A DNA stretch of 64,000 nt from Amycolatopsis alkalitolerans (GTDB lineage Bacteria; Actinomycetota; Actinomycetes; Mycobacteriales; Pseudonocardiaceae), in the NCBI RefSeq assembly GCF_006152065.1, contig NZ_VDFW01000001.1, positions 62,001 to 126,000 on the forward strand. The letters run 5' to 3'. The position numbers were made by a program, and so were the translations under genes. This document shows positions 7,718 to 15,746 of this stretch, piece by piece. Within the stretch, counting starts at the first letter, position 1. Each line of letters begins with the position of its first letter. The notes under the pieces are model-generated. The model did no database searches and was not told the origin of the DNA. It worked only from the letters and a program-made list of their open reading frames with translations.

Positions 7718-9007
7718 TTGATCACTGACAGCACGCACCAGGACTCAAGCCTGGCACTGTGGCGGTCGGCTCGCGAGAGCGCGGACATGGCCGACGCCGC
7801 CACTCTCGAGCGAGCAGCTGGCTGCCTCGCCGTAGCACTCGCGGAAATGGTGGTGTCCGCCAGAACTCCGCAGCACTTCACCGCCGCGGAGGCTTTGGCC
7901 GGCGCTCCCGGTCCATGCACCGTTAGTAGTCTGACCGGCCGCGCGGCCCTCACCGGCGCGGTGACCGCCAACGCGTACCTCATGCACGCACGGCTCACCG
8001 ACGACTCGTTCCGGGTCGCCGCGCATCCTGGCTTGGCGGTTGTGCCGGTAGCCTTGGCTGCCGCTGAGCACACCTCTGGGCATGGCGCTGTTGATGGCGT
8101 TCGGCTGCTGCGTGCGGTGGTGGGCGGATACGAGTGTGCCTGCCAGCTCGCGGAACGTCTCTTGCCCGCGGTCTCCCGGCGAGGCTGGCGAGTCACCTCG
8201 GTCATCGCACCGCTGGCCGCTGCGGCCACCACGGCGTTGGTGCTGGGCTTGCCGGATGAGGTCGCCTCCGCGGCGCTCGGTTTGGCTTCTGCCGCCGCGG
8301 GCGGCCCGCTGGGAGTCGTGTCCACCAATGGCGACGGCTGGCGGCTGCAGCCTGCGCTTGCCGTCCAAGCGGGCGTGTCGGCAACCGTTGCCTCCATCGC
8401 CGGTCTGCGTGGGGGAGCAGATGCCTTGGGCGGAGCGCATGGACTGTACGCGCTGTTCGGTGGCGACGATGTAGAGCAGCCACAGCCGTTCGGTCAGGCC
8501 GCCGTCCACCGCGTCACCTTCAAGCGATATCCGGTGGCGATGTACGGACAGTCGATCTTCGACGCCATACGGGCGCTGCCGCCGATCGAGGGAAGTGTCC
8601 GGCGCATCACCGTGCGGCTGGCACCGTTCGCCGCCGGATACGGAGGAAATCAGCGTGCCGTCTCGACCGACTCCATCTCCAGCGTGGAGGGGATCACGGC
8701 GGCCGCGCTACGAACGTTCCAGCCTGGCCTCGCCAAAGACTTCAGCGCGAGCCAGGGACTCGTCGAGGTCCTCGGCGACCCGGCACTGCCGGAACTCACC
8801 GCGCAGATGCATCTCGAGGTCACCGACGGCCGTCTGTTCGAGCTGACGGGCAATGGCGATACCAGCAGCTGGGGTATTGCGGACTTCAGCCGTCATTGCC
8901 AGGAACGTCTCGGTGACGTGGGCACCCGGCTGTACGAGGCCACGACGACGTTGACCGAGGAGGCCGGCGTCGCCCGCCTCTTCGAGGTGTGGCGAGCAGC
9001 ACGCTGA
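7718..9007 (+). CDS. MmgE/PrpD-family protein
   Basis: This 429-residue protein reads along its whole length as MmgE/PrpD: an all-alpha N-terminal domain with the GAVTANAYLMHARLTDD segment, a HPG...VVPVALAAAE stretch, then the alpha/beta domain beginning FKRYPVAMYGQSIFDA. The family includes 2-methylcitrate dehydratase, cis-aconitate decarboxylase and iminodisuccinate epimerase. The spacing to the upstream dehydrogenase (27 bp) implies one operon. The usual DD of the substrate-binding region appears as DDS. Which dehydration, decarboxylation or epimerisation it performs cannot be told from sequence. Confidence 0.8.
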   Translation: MITDSTHQDSSLALWRSARESADMADAATLERAAGCLAVALAEMVVSARTPQHFTAAEALAGAPGPCTVSSLTGRAALTGAVTANAYLMHARLTDDSFRVAAHPGLAVVPVALAAAEHTSGHGAVDGVRLLRAVVGGYECACQLAERLLPAVSRRGWRVTSVIAPLAAAATTALVLGLPDEVASAALGLASAAAGGPLGVVSTNGDGWRLQPALAVQAGVSATVASIAGLRGGADALGGAHGLYALFGGDDVEQPQPFGQAAVHRVTFKRYPVAMYGQSIFDAIRALPPIEGSVRRITVRLAPFAAGYGGNQRAVSTDSISSVEGITAAALRTFQPGLAKDFSASQGLVEVLGDPALPELTAQMHLEVTDGRLFELTGNGDTSSWGIADFSRHCQERLGDVGTRLYEATTTLTEEAGVARLFEVWRAAR

Positions 9008-9080
9008 GTGCGAATTGAGCGGCGAACGGATCGTCGTTGCCCGGTTTCGCCCGCCATGTCGACGATCACGCTGCCTGATC

Positions 9081-9878
9081 TCATCCCCTCGAGGCCCGTG
9101 GCGTCTCGGGGACGACCACCGTCCCGCCGTCCACCACGATCGTGGCTCCGGTGGTACTGGCAGACCGGTCCGAAAGGAGAAACACGATGGCGGCGGCGAC
9201 TTCGTCCGGCTCGGACGGGCGGCCCAGGGGGACCGTGCTGTCGAGGATCTTCCTTGCCTCCGCTGGGGCGAGGCCGTCTTGCTCGCTGAGGCGTTCGACC
9301 CGCCGCTTGTATCGATCGGTCGCCGTCGTGCCGGGGACGACGGTGTTGACCCGGATCTTCCGCGGGGCGAGCGCGGCCGCGTAGTGCGTGGACAGCGCTT
9401 CCACGGCCGCATTGATGGCGCTCACGTGGGGCGACCGGGGCCAGTAGCGCTTCGACGCGATTCCCGAGATATTGACGACGCTCCCACCCTCGGGGAGGTG
9501 TTCGAGCGCTGCCTGTACGACGGCCTCATAGCCGAGGAGCTTGAGTTCGAACAGATCGGTCCACGCGGCCCTGTCCGGGTGGTCGAGATCGATGGAGAAC
9601 GCGGACGCGTTGTTGACGACGCCGTCCAGCGAGCCAAACCGCTCAACAGCGGCGGCCACCGCCATGCGCGCGCCATCAGGCTGCCGCAGGTCAGCCCGCA
9701 CGAACCCGGCCCGCGGATGCTCGCCCAATTCGGCAGCCGCCGTCTCGATCGACGAGGTGGTCCGCGCCGCGACGGTCACCCGCGCACCGTCTTCGAGCAG
9801 CAGCCGGGCGGCGGCCAGGCCGATCCCACGGGTGCCTCCGGTGACCAGATACGACCGGTTGCTGATCCCGAGATCCAT
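9081..9878 (-). CDS. SDR-family protein lacking the usual YxxxK catalytic pair
   Basis: The 265-residue protein is a clear short-chain dehydrogenase fold: TGGTRGIGLAAARLL nucleotide loop (13-27), NNAS at 89-92 and SVVNISGIASK. At the position where SDR enzymes carry YSASKAAV, this protein reads VSAINAAV, so both the tyrosine (Val152) and lysine (Asn156) are replaced. It may use a different mechanism, bind without catalysing, or be a scaffold-type paralogue. It is convergent with the PrpD gene and faces the operator-rich 9.9-10.2 kb gap. The SDR at 18.3-19.1 kb keeps the canonical residues, so this is not a general feature of the cluster. Confidence 0.78.
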   Translation of the reverse strand: MDLGISNRSYLVTGGTRGIGLAAARLLLEDGARVTVAARTTSSIETAAAELGEHPRAGFVRADLRQPDGARMAVAAAVERFGSLDGVVNNASAFSIDLDHPDRAAWTDLFELKLLGYEAVVQAALEHLPEGGSVVNISGIASKRYWPRSPHVSAINAAVEALSTHYAAALAPRKIRVNTVVPGTTATDRYKRRVERLSEQDGLAPAEARKILDSTVPLGRPSEPDEVAAAIVFLLSDRSASTTGATIVVDGGTVVVPETPRASRG

Positions 9879-10001
9879 TACGACCCCCCACCGACGCGGC
9901 GCACTGCCTCGGCCGCCGCCAACCGGATGTTCCGTCGAGTCTCTCGACTGTTATCGATGGTCACTTCTTCTCCTTGGCCTGCCGCACCGTCGACGCGTAA
10001 C

Positions 10002-10027
10002 GTTGGACATTAATCTGCATGTCCAAC
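10002..10027. promoter_or_regulatory. Perfect 9-bp inverted repeat, probable GntR operator
   Basis: GTTGGACAT and ATGTCCAAC are exact reverse complements separated by 8 bp. The right half resembles the elements ATGTTGAAT (6610-6618) and ATGTCGAAC (22338-22330, minus strand) at the other two promoters of the catabolic region, each likewise preceded at 8-9 bp by a TTGACA-like left half. This is the most symmetrical version of that motif and therefore the best candidate binding site. Confidence 0.6.
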
Positions 10028-10099
10028 ATCTGTCAACAGCGGTTGATCCGGAGACCGTGCGACCTGGTGCGTTGTGCTTCACGTCATATCTCCTTGACG

Positions 10100-10115
10100 T
10101 TCACATTTATGTGAA
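10100..10115. promoter_or_regulatory. Perfect 16-bp palindrome upstream of the isochorismatase-like gene
   Basis: TTCACAT and ATGTGAA flank a TT dinucleotide, giving 7-bp perfect arms 117 bp before the isochorismatase-like start. It differs from the GTTGGACAT repeat 73 bp away, so a second regulator may act here. No matching second copy was found elsewhere in the window. Confidence 0.4.
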
Positions 10116-10231
10116 GGTTCTGAACTGGGGTCATGCGGCAGAGTCCTCATTGACAAGGAGAGCGAATATTGGACAATTGCCCAGGTGTGTGAACGTGCGC
10201 CATTCGTGGTCCCGTCGTCGAGGAGGAAGAA

Positions 10232-10927
10232 GTGAGTGCAGTGAGCAAGCCGTGGGTCGGCGCCATCCCCGACGAGGACATCGCGAGCTTCGGGCGCGGG
10301 TTCGACCGCCAGGACCGCCCGATGGCAGCCGGCGTGCGCCCCGCGGTGCTGGTGGTCGACATGACTCGCGCGTTCGTCGACTCCACCTACGCGACCGGCT
10401 GGAGTGCGACCGGCTACCCCGCGGTGGACGCGAATGTGGAATTGCTCGGCGCGGCCAGGCAAGCACAGGTGCCGATCTTCTTCACCAAGGGCTACCCGGA
10501 GCAGGACGACCAGCTGCAGCCCGCCGAGCGCGGCCGCTGGAAGTCCAATGGCGCTCCCGCTCCACTGCCGGAGGGCACGCCCCCCGGGGATGTCATCGTC
10601 GAGAGCCTGGGTCCGCAGCCGGGTGACATTGTCGTCGACAAGGGCACGAGGCCCAGCGGGTTCTTCGGCACGCCCCTCATTTCCTACCTCGTTCATGCAG
10701 GATGCGACACCGTCATCGTCACTGGCATGACGACCAGTGGATGTGTGCGAGCCACCGTGCTGGACGCTTTCCAGTACAACTTCCACGTCCTGATCCCGTT
10801 CGAGTGCTCGGCAGACCGGAGCCAGATCTCGCACAAGGTCAGCCTCTTCGACATGCACATGAAGTACGCGGACGTGATCAGTCTCAACGAGACGATCGAC
10901 TACCTCCAGAAACTGCCGGGCGCCTGA
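10232..10927 (+). CDS. Isochorismatase-family cysteine hydrolase
   Basis: This 231-residue alpha/beta hydrolase has the complete catalytic triad of the family: Asp43 in VVDMTRAF, Lys137 in VVDKGTR and nucleophile Cys171 in MTTSGCVRATV, with the Thr-Ser-Gly turn before the cysteine. Family members cleave amides or carbamoyl groups (N-carbamoylsarcosine amidase, nicotinamidase, ureidoacrylate hydrolase) or vinyl ethers. The long N-terminal part and GTRPSGFFGTPL segment resemble the N-carbamoylsarcosine amidase branch, so an amide substrate is likely. It starts with GTG behind an AGGAGGA site, and the deacetylase-like gene follows 31 bp later. Confidence 0.82.
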   Translation: MSAVSKPWVGAIPDEDIASFGRGFDRQDRPMAAGVRPAVLVVDMTRAFVDSTYATGWSATGYPAVDANVELLGAARQAQVPIFFTKGYPEQDDQLQPAERGRWKSNGAPAPLPEGTPPGDVIVESLGPQPGDIVVDKGTRPSGFFGTPLISYLVHAGCDTVIVTGMTTSGCVRATVLDAFQYNFHVLIPFECSADRSQISHKVSLFDMHMKYADVISLNETIDYLQKLPGA

Positions 10928-10958
10928 CACTCGCCACCTCGATTGGATTGAAGAACGC

Positions 10959-11822
10959 ATGGAGCACGAGCTGTACCCGTATTCCCCGATCGCCTCCAGG
11001 CCGCCGTTGAGCTTCCCCAACGGGGCCCGGCTGGCGTTCTACGCCGGGCTCAACATCGAACACTTCCGCATCGGCACCCCGTTTCCGGGCACCGCCGGTA
11101 CTGTGCCGGATCCGATGTCCTACGGGTGGCGGGACTACGGGAACCGGGTGGGCATCTGGCGACTGATGGATCTGTTCGACGACGTCGGGATTCGCGCAAC
11201 CGGCATCATCAATTCCGAGGTGTGCACCGAGTATCCGGAGATCATCAAAGCCGGCGTCGAACGGAACTGGGCGTGGGTGGCGCACGGGAAGACCAACTCG
11301 ATCTTCCAAGCGGGCATGGCCCCGGACGAGGAGGAGCAGTTCCTGGCGGAGATGTTCGCCACGCTCGACGCCTCGCTCCCAGCCCGCCCGCGCGGCTGGC
11401 TCGGCCCCGGCCTCAACGAGACGTTCACTACCCCGCGACTGCTCGCCGAGGCCGGCCTCACCTACCTCCTCGACTGGTGCTGCGACGATCAGCCGTTCCC
11501 GCTGAACATTCCGGGCATGCTTTCGGTGCCATACGGGATCGATGTCAACGACTACGTGCTGTTCACGTCGAATCCCGCCCTGACCGGTCCCGACTACGAG
11601 CGGATCGTCCTGGACCAGTTCGAGCAGCTACTCGACGACTCAGCCACCACCGGCCGCGTACTGGCCCTGCCGCTGCACACCTTCATCGTCGGGCAACCGT
11701 TCCGTGCCAAGTATCTTGCGCGGGTGTTGCGCGCGATCACTTCGACTCCCGAGGTCTGGGTCTGCACAGGCGACGACATCGCTGAGCACTATGCGAGCAT
11801 CGGACCGGAACAAGCCACCTGA
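10959..11822 (+). CDS. Polysaccharide deacetylase-family protein (PuuE/allantoinase-like)
   Basis: This 287-residue protein shows the layout of the cytoplasmic PuuE-like NodB-fold hydrolases: an early LAFYAGLNIEHF strand, SYGWRDYGNRVGIWRL, the IIKAGVERNWAWVAHGKTNS region and the GLNETFTTPRLLAEAGLTYLLDW segment. There is no signal peptide, so it should act inside the cell on a small molecule and not on cell-wall glycans. It is paired with the amidase-like gene 31 bp upstream. Together the two could open and hydrolyse a cyclic amide, imide or ureide. The exact substrate is not deducible. Confidence 0.78.
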   Translation: MEHELYPYSPIASRPPLSFPNGARLAFYAGLNIEHFRIGTPFPGTAGTVPDPMSYGWRDYGNRVGIWRLMDLFDDVGIRATGIINSEVCTEYPEIIKAGVERNWAWVAHGKTNSIFQAGMAPDEEEQFLAEMFATLDASLPARPRGWLGPGLNETFTTPRLLAEAGLTYLLDWCCDDQPFPLNIPGMLSVPYGIDVNDYVLFTSNPALTGPDYERIVLDQFEQLLDDSATTGRVLALPLHTFIVGQPFRAKYLARVLRAITSTPEVWVCTGDDIAEHYASIGPEQAT

Positions 11823-11839
11823 GCACTTGTAGACGGACT

Positions 11840-11874
11840 GCGGAGGTGTGGGCGTTCCTGCCTCACACCTCCGC
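11840..11874. terminator. Bidirectional terminator between convergent genes
   Basis: GCGGAGGTGTG and CACACCTCCGC form a perfect 11-bp GC-rich stem with a 13-nt loop. It lies 18 bp after the deacetylase-like stop codon and 20 bp beyond the stop of the convergent CoA-transferase-family gene, so it can end transcription from both sides. There is no long T-run, as is common for terminators in high-GC actinomycetes. Confidence 0.7.
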
Positions 11875-11893
11875 GATGCCGGTAGCGGGAACT

Positions 11894-13018
11894 TCAGCGA
11901 GGCGACCAGACGGCTCCGGTGGGCAACGGGTCGAGCGCCGGGTAGCCGAGCGCACCGGGCGGCCGGCGCAGCGCGGAGTCCACGGGGCTCGGTAACGTGC
12001 CGACATCGAATCCCTCACCGATGAGCCGGTCGGTCGAATCCGTGTCCACCAGCCCGGATTCGACCGCCTCATCGAACGTGGCGACCACGACAGCACAGAT
12101 ATCCTCGCCGTCGAACACGGTGCGCCAGTGTTCAGCGGTGTGGGCGCCGATGCGCCTGGTCATCTCGGCGATGATCTCCTTTTCCCGGCCGCGTTCGTCG
12201 AGATATTCGGTCGGCAGATCCACCAGTGTGGCAAGCCGCTCCCAGAACTTGTCCTCCAGCGCCGCGACGGCCACGTGCCGCCCGTCCGACGTGCCGTAGA
12301 CCTGGTAACGCGGGCTGCCACCGGTGAGCAGTTCCTGACCCGGCACAGGCCATCCGCCGCCGCCCTGGTGAGTGGCGAAATACCCGTAGGCCAGCAGTTG
12401 CAGGTTATGGGTTATCGAGACGTCGAGGTGGCACCCGGCGCCGGTGGCGTCGCGCTGTCGTAGCGCGAGCAAGATGTTCATCACCGCCGGATAGGTTCCG
12501 GCGGCGATGTCGGCGAGCACTGTCGGTGGCAGCGGCGGTGTGCCCGTGCCGTCGGCGACGACGCCGAGCAAGCCCATCTCGGCCAGATAGTTCAGGTCGT
12601 GCCCGGCGCGAGCCGCGTTCGGCCCGTGCTGCCCGTACCCCGTGATCGAGCAGTAGATCACGCCAGGGTTGGCCGCGCGCACCTGGTCGTAGCCCAAGCC
12701 GAGCCGGTCGGTGACCCCAGGACGGAACTGCTCGACCACCACATCGGCTTTCGCCGCCAGCGCGAGCACCCGATCCCGCTCGGCCACGTTCTTGAGGTCG
12801 GCCGCATAGGCGCGCTTCCCGCGGTTGAGCACGGCGTAGTTGGCACTGGTGCCGCCCAGTCTGGGCTGGTACGTGCGCATCTCGTCGCCGCGCCCCGGTC
12901 GTTCGATCTTGATCACCTCGGCGCCGGATTCGGCCAGCAGCAGGGTCGCGAGAGGGCCGGGCAACAGGGTCGACAGATCCAGCACGCGCACCCCGGAAAG
13001 GGGACGGAGGGCGGTCAC
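11894..13018 (-). CDS. CaiB/BaiF-family protein, alpha-methylacyl-CoA racemase-like
   Basis: This 374-residue family III CoA-transferase fold begins LSGVRVLDLSTLLPGPLATLL. The segment GHDLNYLAEMG with His140-Asp141, and LTGGSPRYQVYGTSDGRHVAVAALE, are typical of the alpha-methylacyl-CoA racemase branch, which epimerises 2-methylacyl-CoAs instead of moving CoA. It is the last gene of the ten-gene acyl-CoA operon; its ATG overlaps the stop of the ligase gene. Epimerising an alpha-branched or ring-bearing acyl-CoA before dehydrogenation would fit the context. A true CoA-transferase role is the alternative. Confidence 0.78.
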   Translation of the reverse strand: MTALRPLSGVRVLDLSTLLPGPLATLLLAESGAEVIKIERPGRGDEMRTYQPRLGGTSANYAVLNRGKRAYAADLKNVAERDRVLALAAKADVVVEQFRPGVTDRLGLGYDQVRAANPGVIYCSITGYGQHGPNAARAGHDLNYLAEMGLLGVVADGTGTPPLPPTVLADIAAGTYPAVMNILLALRQRDATGAGCHLDVSITHNLQLLAYGYFATHQGGGGWPVPGQELLTGGSPRYQVYGTSDGRHVAVAALEDKFWERLATLVDLPTEYLDERGREKEIIAEMTRRIGAHTAEHWRTVFDGEDICAVVVATFDEAVESGLVDTDSTDRLIGEGFDVGTLPSPVDSALRRPPGALGYPALDPLPTGAVWSPR

Positions 13019-14709
13019 TTCGGCGCCTCGCTCCCGCGGGGCAGCCCGCCCTGGTCGGCTGCGACGAGTCCGCGGAGCTTGAACTTCTGGATCTTTCCGC
13101 TCTGCGTCGTCGGCAGCTCGTCGAGCAGCACGAGCCGCTCAGGCAGGTAGTGTTTGGACAGTCCGCGCGCCAGCAGGTAGTCACACAGCGCGGGCAGATC
13201 CAGGGTGCTGCCGGCGCGTGTGACGAGCACGGCACACGCCCGTTCGCCCAACCGCTCATCCGGGTAGCCGACGAGCGCCGCGTTGATCACCGCCGGGTGG
13301 TCGAAGAGCAGGGTCTCCACATCGGTCACCGGGATGTTCTCACCGCCCCGGATGATGATGTCCTTGCTGCGTCCACGAAGGGACAGCCAGCCGTGCTCGT
13401 CGATGCTCGCGGTGTCACCGGTTTTCAACCAGAGGCCGGGCAGGAACGACTCGTCCGTCGCATCTGGACGGTCGTAGTAGCCGAGCACCACGCCCGGGCC
13501 ACGCATCAGCAGGTGACCGGTCACGCCGACCGGAACATCGGCGCCCGAAGCGTCGACGACCCGCACCTGGGAGCCTGCGAAGATCGAACCGTCGGTGCCC
13601 TGGATCTGCGCCGGCTCCGCGGGCGTGCAGCAGCTCATGATGCTGCACTCGGTCATGCCCCAGGCCGGTGCGATGTACGCGCCGAGCGCTTCGCCCGCTT
13701 TCGCCGGCAGGGTCCTCGGGACCGAGGACCCTGCGATGACCAGGCATTCGAGTGGGCAGTCCGGATCATCGGCGAGCGGGGTGCGCATCATGTCCTGCAG
13801 GAACGTGGGCGCGCCGAAGAACGCGGTCACCCCTTCGTCGCGGATCACCCGGACGCCCCAGTTGGGCTCCCACCGGTCCACGTACACGCCGGTGCCCGCG
13901 AGATAGACGGTGAACAGGATCCCCCACACGTACCCGGTGTGATGCCCGACGGGCGAGGCGACCAGTTGGCGCATCGGGTCGCCGAACACCGTGGGCCCCA
14001 CGTGATCGGCAAGGGCCTGCACCGGGTAGAGCAGGGTGTCGTGGGTGTGCATAGCGCCTTTCGGCTCACCGGTGGTGCCCGAGGTGAAACCCAGATAGCA
14101 CAGCTCACCCGAGTCGCGCGGGTCAAAAGATCGGGTGGGCACATCGACAAACGAGGTCCACGCGTGCTCGCCCGGACCGAGCGCGGCCCCGTCGTCTCCG
14201 ATCACGACGATGTGTTCCAGGCTGGGGATCTCCTCGCGGAGGCGACGCGCGAGCGCGAGATGGTCGGTTGACCGCCACCGCCGGGGAATGACGAGCGCCT
14301 TTGCCTTCGCCCGCCGCAGGATCGCGATCATCTGGCGTTCCCCGTAGGAGACAGGGATGCCGGTGTAGACAGCACCGATCTCGTTGATGCCGAAGACGAG
14401 TGCGCAGTACTCGATCCAGTTCGGCAGCATGAGCGCGACGACGTCCCCCGCGCCGACGCCGATGGCGGCGAGCGCCGACGCGACGCGGTTGGCCTCGCCG
14501 TCGAATTCCCGATAGGTCAGGTGTGCTGTGGGCTCGCCCGCGCGGTGGCCGATCAGGGCGACGCGATCGGGATACCGGGCGGCGGCATCGGACAGCACGG
14601 ACCGGATCGTCTTGCCCGGCCACCAGCCGGCCGCCCGGAACTCCGCGGCATCGGCATCGGTGACCGGTGTGTACTGGCCGCGAAGTAGTTCCGCCAACGT
14701 CCGCGTCAT
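13015..14709 (-). CDS. Acyl-CoA synthetase (AMP-forming, ANL superfamily)
   Basis: This 564-residue ligase has the ATP/AMP signature YLGFTSGTTGEPKGAMH, the WGMTECS motif, the GLWLKTGDTASID hinge and the C-terminal SGKIQKFKLR with the catalytic lysine. It should activate a carboxylic acid with ATP and CoA through an acyl-adenylate. Its sequence is closest in feel to the cyclohexanecarboxylate/medium-chain acyl ligases (AliA type), but the acid is not identifiable. It overlaps both neighbours by 4 bp, placing it firmly in the operon and making it a candidate first step of the pathway. Confidence 0.85.
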   Translation of the reverse strand: MTRTLAELLRGQYTPVTDADAAEFRAAGWWPGKTIRSVLSDAAARYPDRVALIGHRAGEPTAHLTYREFDGEANRVASALAAIGVGAGDVVALMLPNWIEYCALVFGINEIGAVYTGIPVSYGERQMIAILRRAKAKALVIPRRWRSTDHLALARRLREEIPSLEHIVVIGDDGAALGPGEHAWTSFVDVPTRSFDPRDSGELCYLGFTSGTTGEPKGAMHTHDTLLYPVQALADHVGPTVFGDPMRQLVASPVGHHTGYVWGILFTVYLAGTGVYVDRWEPNWGVRVIRDEGVTAFFGAPTFLQDMMRTPLADDPDCPLECLVIAGSSVPRTLPAKAGEALGAYIAPAWGMTECSIMSCCTPAEPAQIQGTDGSIFAGSQVRVVDASGADVPVGVTGHLLMRGPGVVLGYYDRPDATDESFLPGLWLKTGDTASIDEHGWLSLRGRSKDIIIRGGENIPVTDVETLLFDHPAVINAALVGYPDERLGERACAVLVTRAGSTLDLPALCDYLLARGLSKHYLPERLVLLDELPTTQSGKIQKFKLRGLVAADQGGLPRGSEAPK

Positions 14710-15746
14710 GTCCTGTCCTTCCCGGAATCCGTCCTCGGATGTCCGGCTAGCTCGGACGCCGCGGCGCGGCGCGCGCCCGCCACGTCGGCTGCGGCGCGCA
14801 GCGAGACCGCGTCGCGAAGCAGGCGTTCCACCGGGTACTCGGCGAGGTACCCGTAGCCCCCGTGGGATTGAACCGCCAGGGCACAGGTGTCGATTGCCTG
14901 CTCACACAGCGAGTCGAGCACCGCCGCGGCCTGCCAGGCCGAGCAGTCCCGGGGTCGCAGCACCTGCCGCAACGCCGTCGTGGCCGCGCCCGAGGACAGG
15001 AACAAGGCGTCGCGCACTGTCGGCAAGGCGGTAAGCGGTGCGCCGAACTGTTCACGTTGCGCGCTGTAGGAGAGCGCGGCCTCTGCCGCAGCGTCCGCGA
15101 TTCCCGCGGCGATCGCCGCCGCTCCGAGCCGCAGCCGGATCCGTGCCGCGGTCGTGTCGACACCGGCTCGGGTCACGTCCGCTTCCCGCACCGCCTCGGT
15201 CGTCTCGGCGGACACGGTCAGCGCACCGTCGAGGCCGGTGCGCCGCAAAGGCTCGAACCGCAACGCCTCGGCGGGGATGACCCGGGCCGAACCTTCACCG
15301 AGCAGGATGACGTGTGGTCGCTCGCCGGCCGGATCCAGCCGGTCGATCCGTCCCGACAGCCACCCGTCTCGTGCCGTCATGTGCACCACCGCCGACGACT
15401 GGTCGAGCACCGCCACCGCCGAGTCACCCGCCCGGATAGCGGCGGAGAGTTCGCTGTCGCCGACAACGTCCACCGCCGCATGAGCCTGAACCGAAGCCCA
15501 GGCGAGGGCGGCCCAGCTCCGGCCGAGACGGGCGAAGGCAATGGCGGCGAGCTCGTCACCCGCAGGATCGCCATCCATCGTCGCGCCCAGAGTCCACACA
15601 CCGAGCTCAGCCAGGCGCCGCCGGAGGACCGCGATGTCAGCAGGATGCTCGTCGGCGGGCAGGTGGCCGGCGTCCGCGACGACGGCGGAGAGCATGTCCT
15701 GCAGATCGGTCTGCTCCGTGGTCAGCGCCGGCGCGTGCCGGGTCAC
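14706..15746 (-). CDS. Acyl-CoA dehydrogenase, divergent short form
   Basis: The protein is 346 residues, shorter than the usual 380-400. The C-terminal domain is recognisable (SAQREQFGAPLTALPTVRDAL and HGGYGYLAEYPVERLLRDA), while the N-terminal and middle domains are weakly conserved and Ala-rich. Enzymes of this kind often pair with a canonical acyl-CoA dehydrogenase as alpha/beta subunits, as in steroid and cyclic-acid catabolism of actinobacteria; the partner could be the gene at 19059-20288. I start it at the GTG at 15746, which overlaps the upstream hydrolase stop (GTGA). Confidence 0.75.
   Translation of the reverse strand: MTRHAPALTTEQTDLQDMLSAVVADAGHLPADEHPADIAVLRRRLAELGVWTLGATMDGDPAGDELAAIAFARLGRSWAALAWASVQAHAAVDVVGDSELSAAIRAGDSAVAVLDQSSAVVHMTARDGWLSGRIDRLDPAGERPHVILLGEGSARVIPAEALRFEPLRRTGLDGALTVSAETTEAVREADVTRAGVDTTAARIRLRLGAAAIAAGIADAAAEAALSYSAQREQFGAPLTALPTVRDALFLSSGAATTALRQVLRPRDCSAWQAAAVLDSLCEQAIDTCALAVQSHGGYGYLAEYPVERLLRDAVSLRAAADVAGARRAAASELAGHPRTDSGKDRT

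Larger units (their letters stand above)
9879..10231. other. 353-bp divergent intergenic region with two inverted repeats
   Basis: This gap separates the divergent SDR and isochorismatase-like genes and contains no convincing coding sequence. It holds a 26-bp operator-like repeat (10002-10027), a second 16-bp palindrome (10100-10115), a TTGACA hexamer at 10150-10155 that could serve the plus-strand gene, and a strong AGGAGGA ribosome-binding site at 10221-10227. The length and palindromes suggest a doubly regulated bidirectional promoter. Confidence 0.6.

Noticed and set aside
7718-9007. A methylcitrate (propionate) pathway based on the PrpD-like protein
   Set aside because: No methylcitrate synthase (PrpC) or methylisocitrate lyase (PrpB) occurs nearby, so the family label does not support that pathway.
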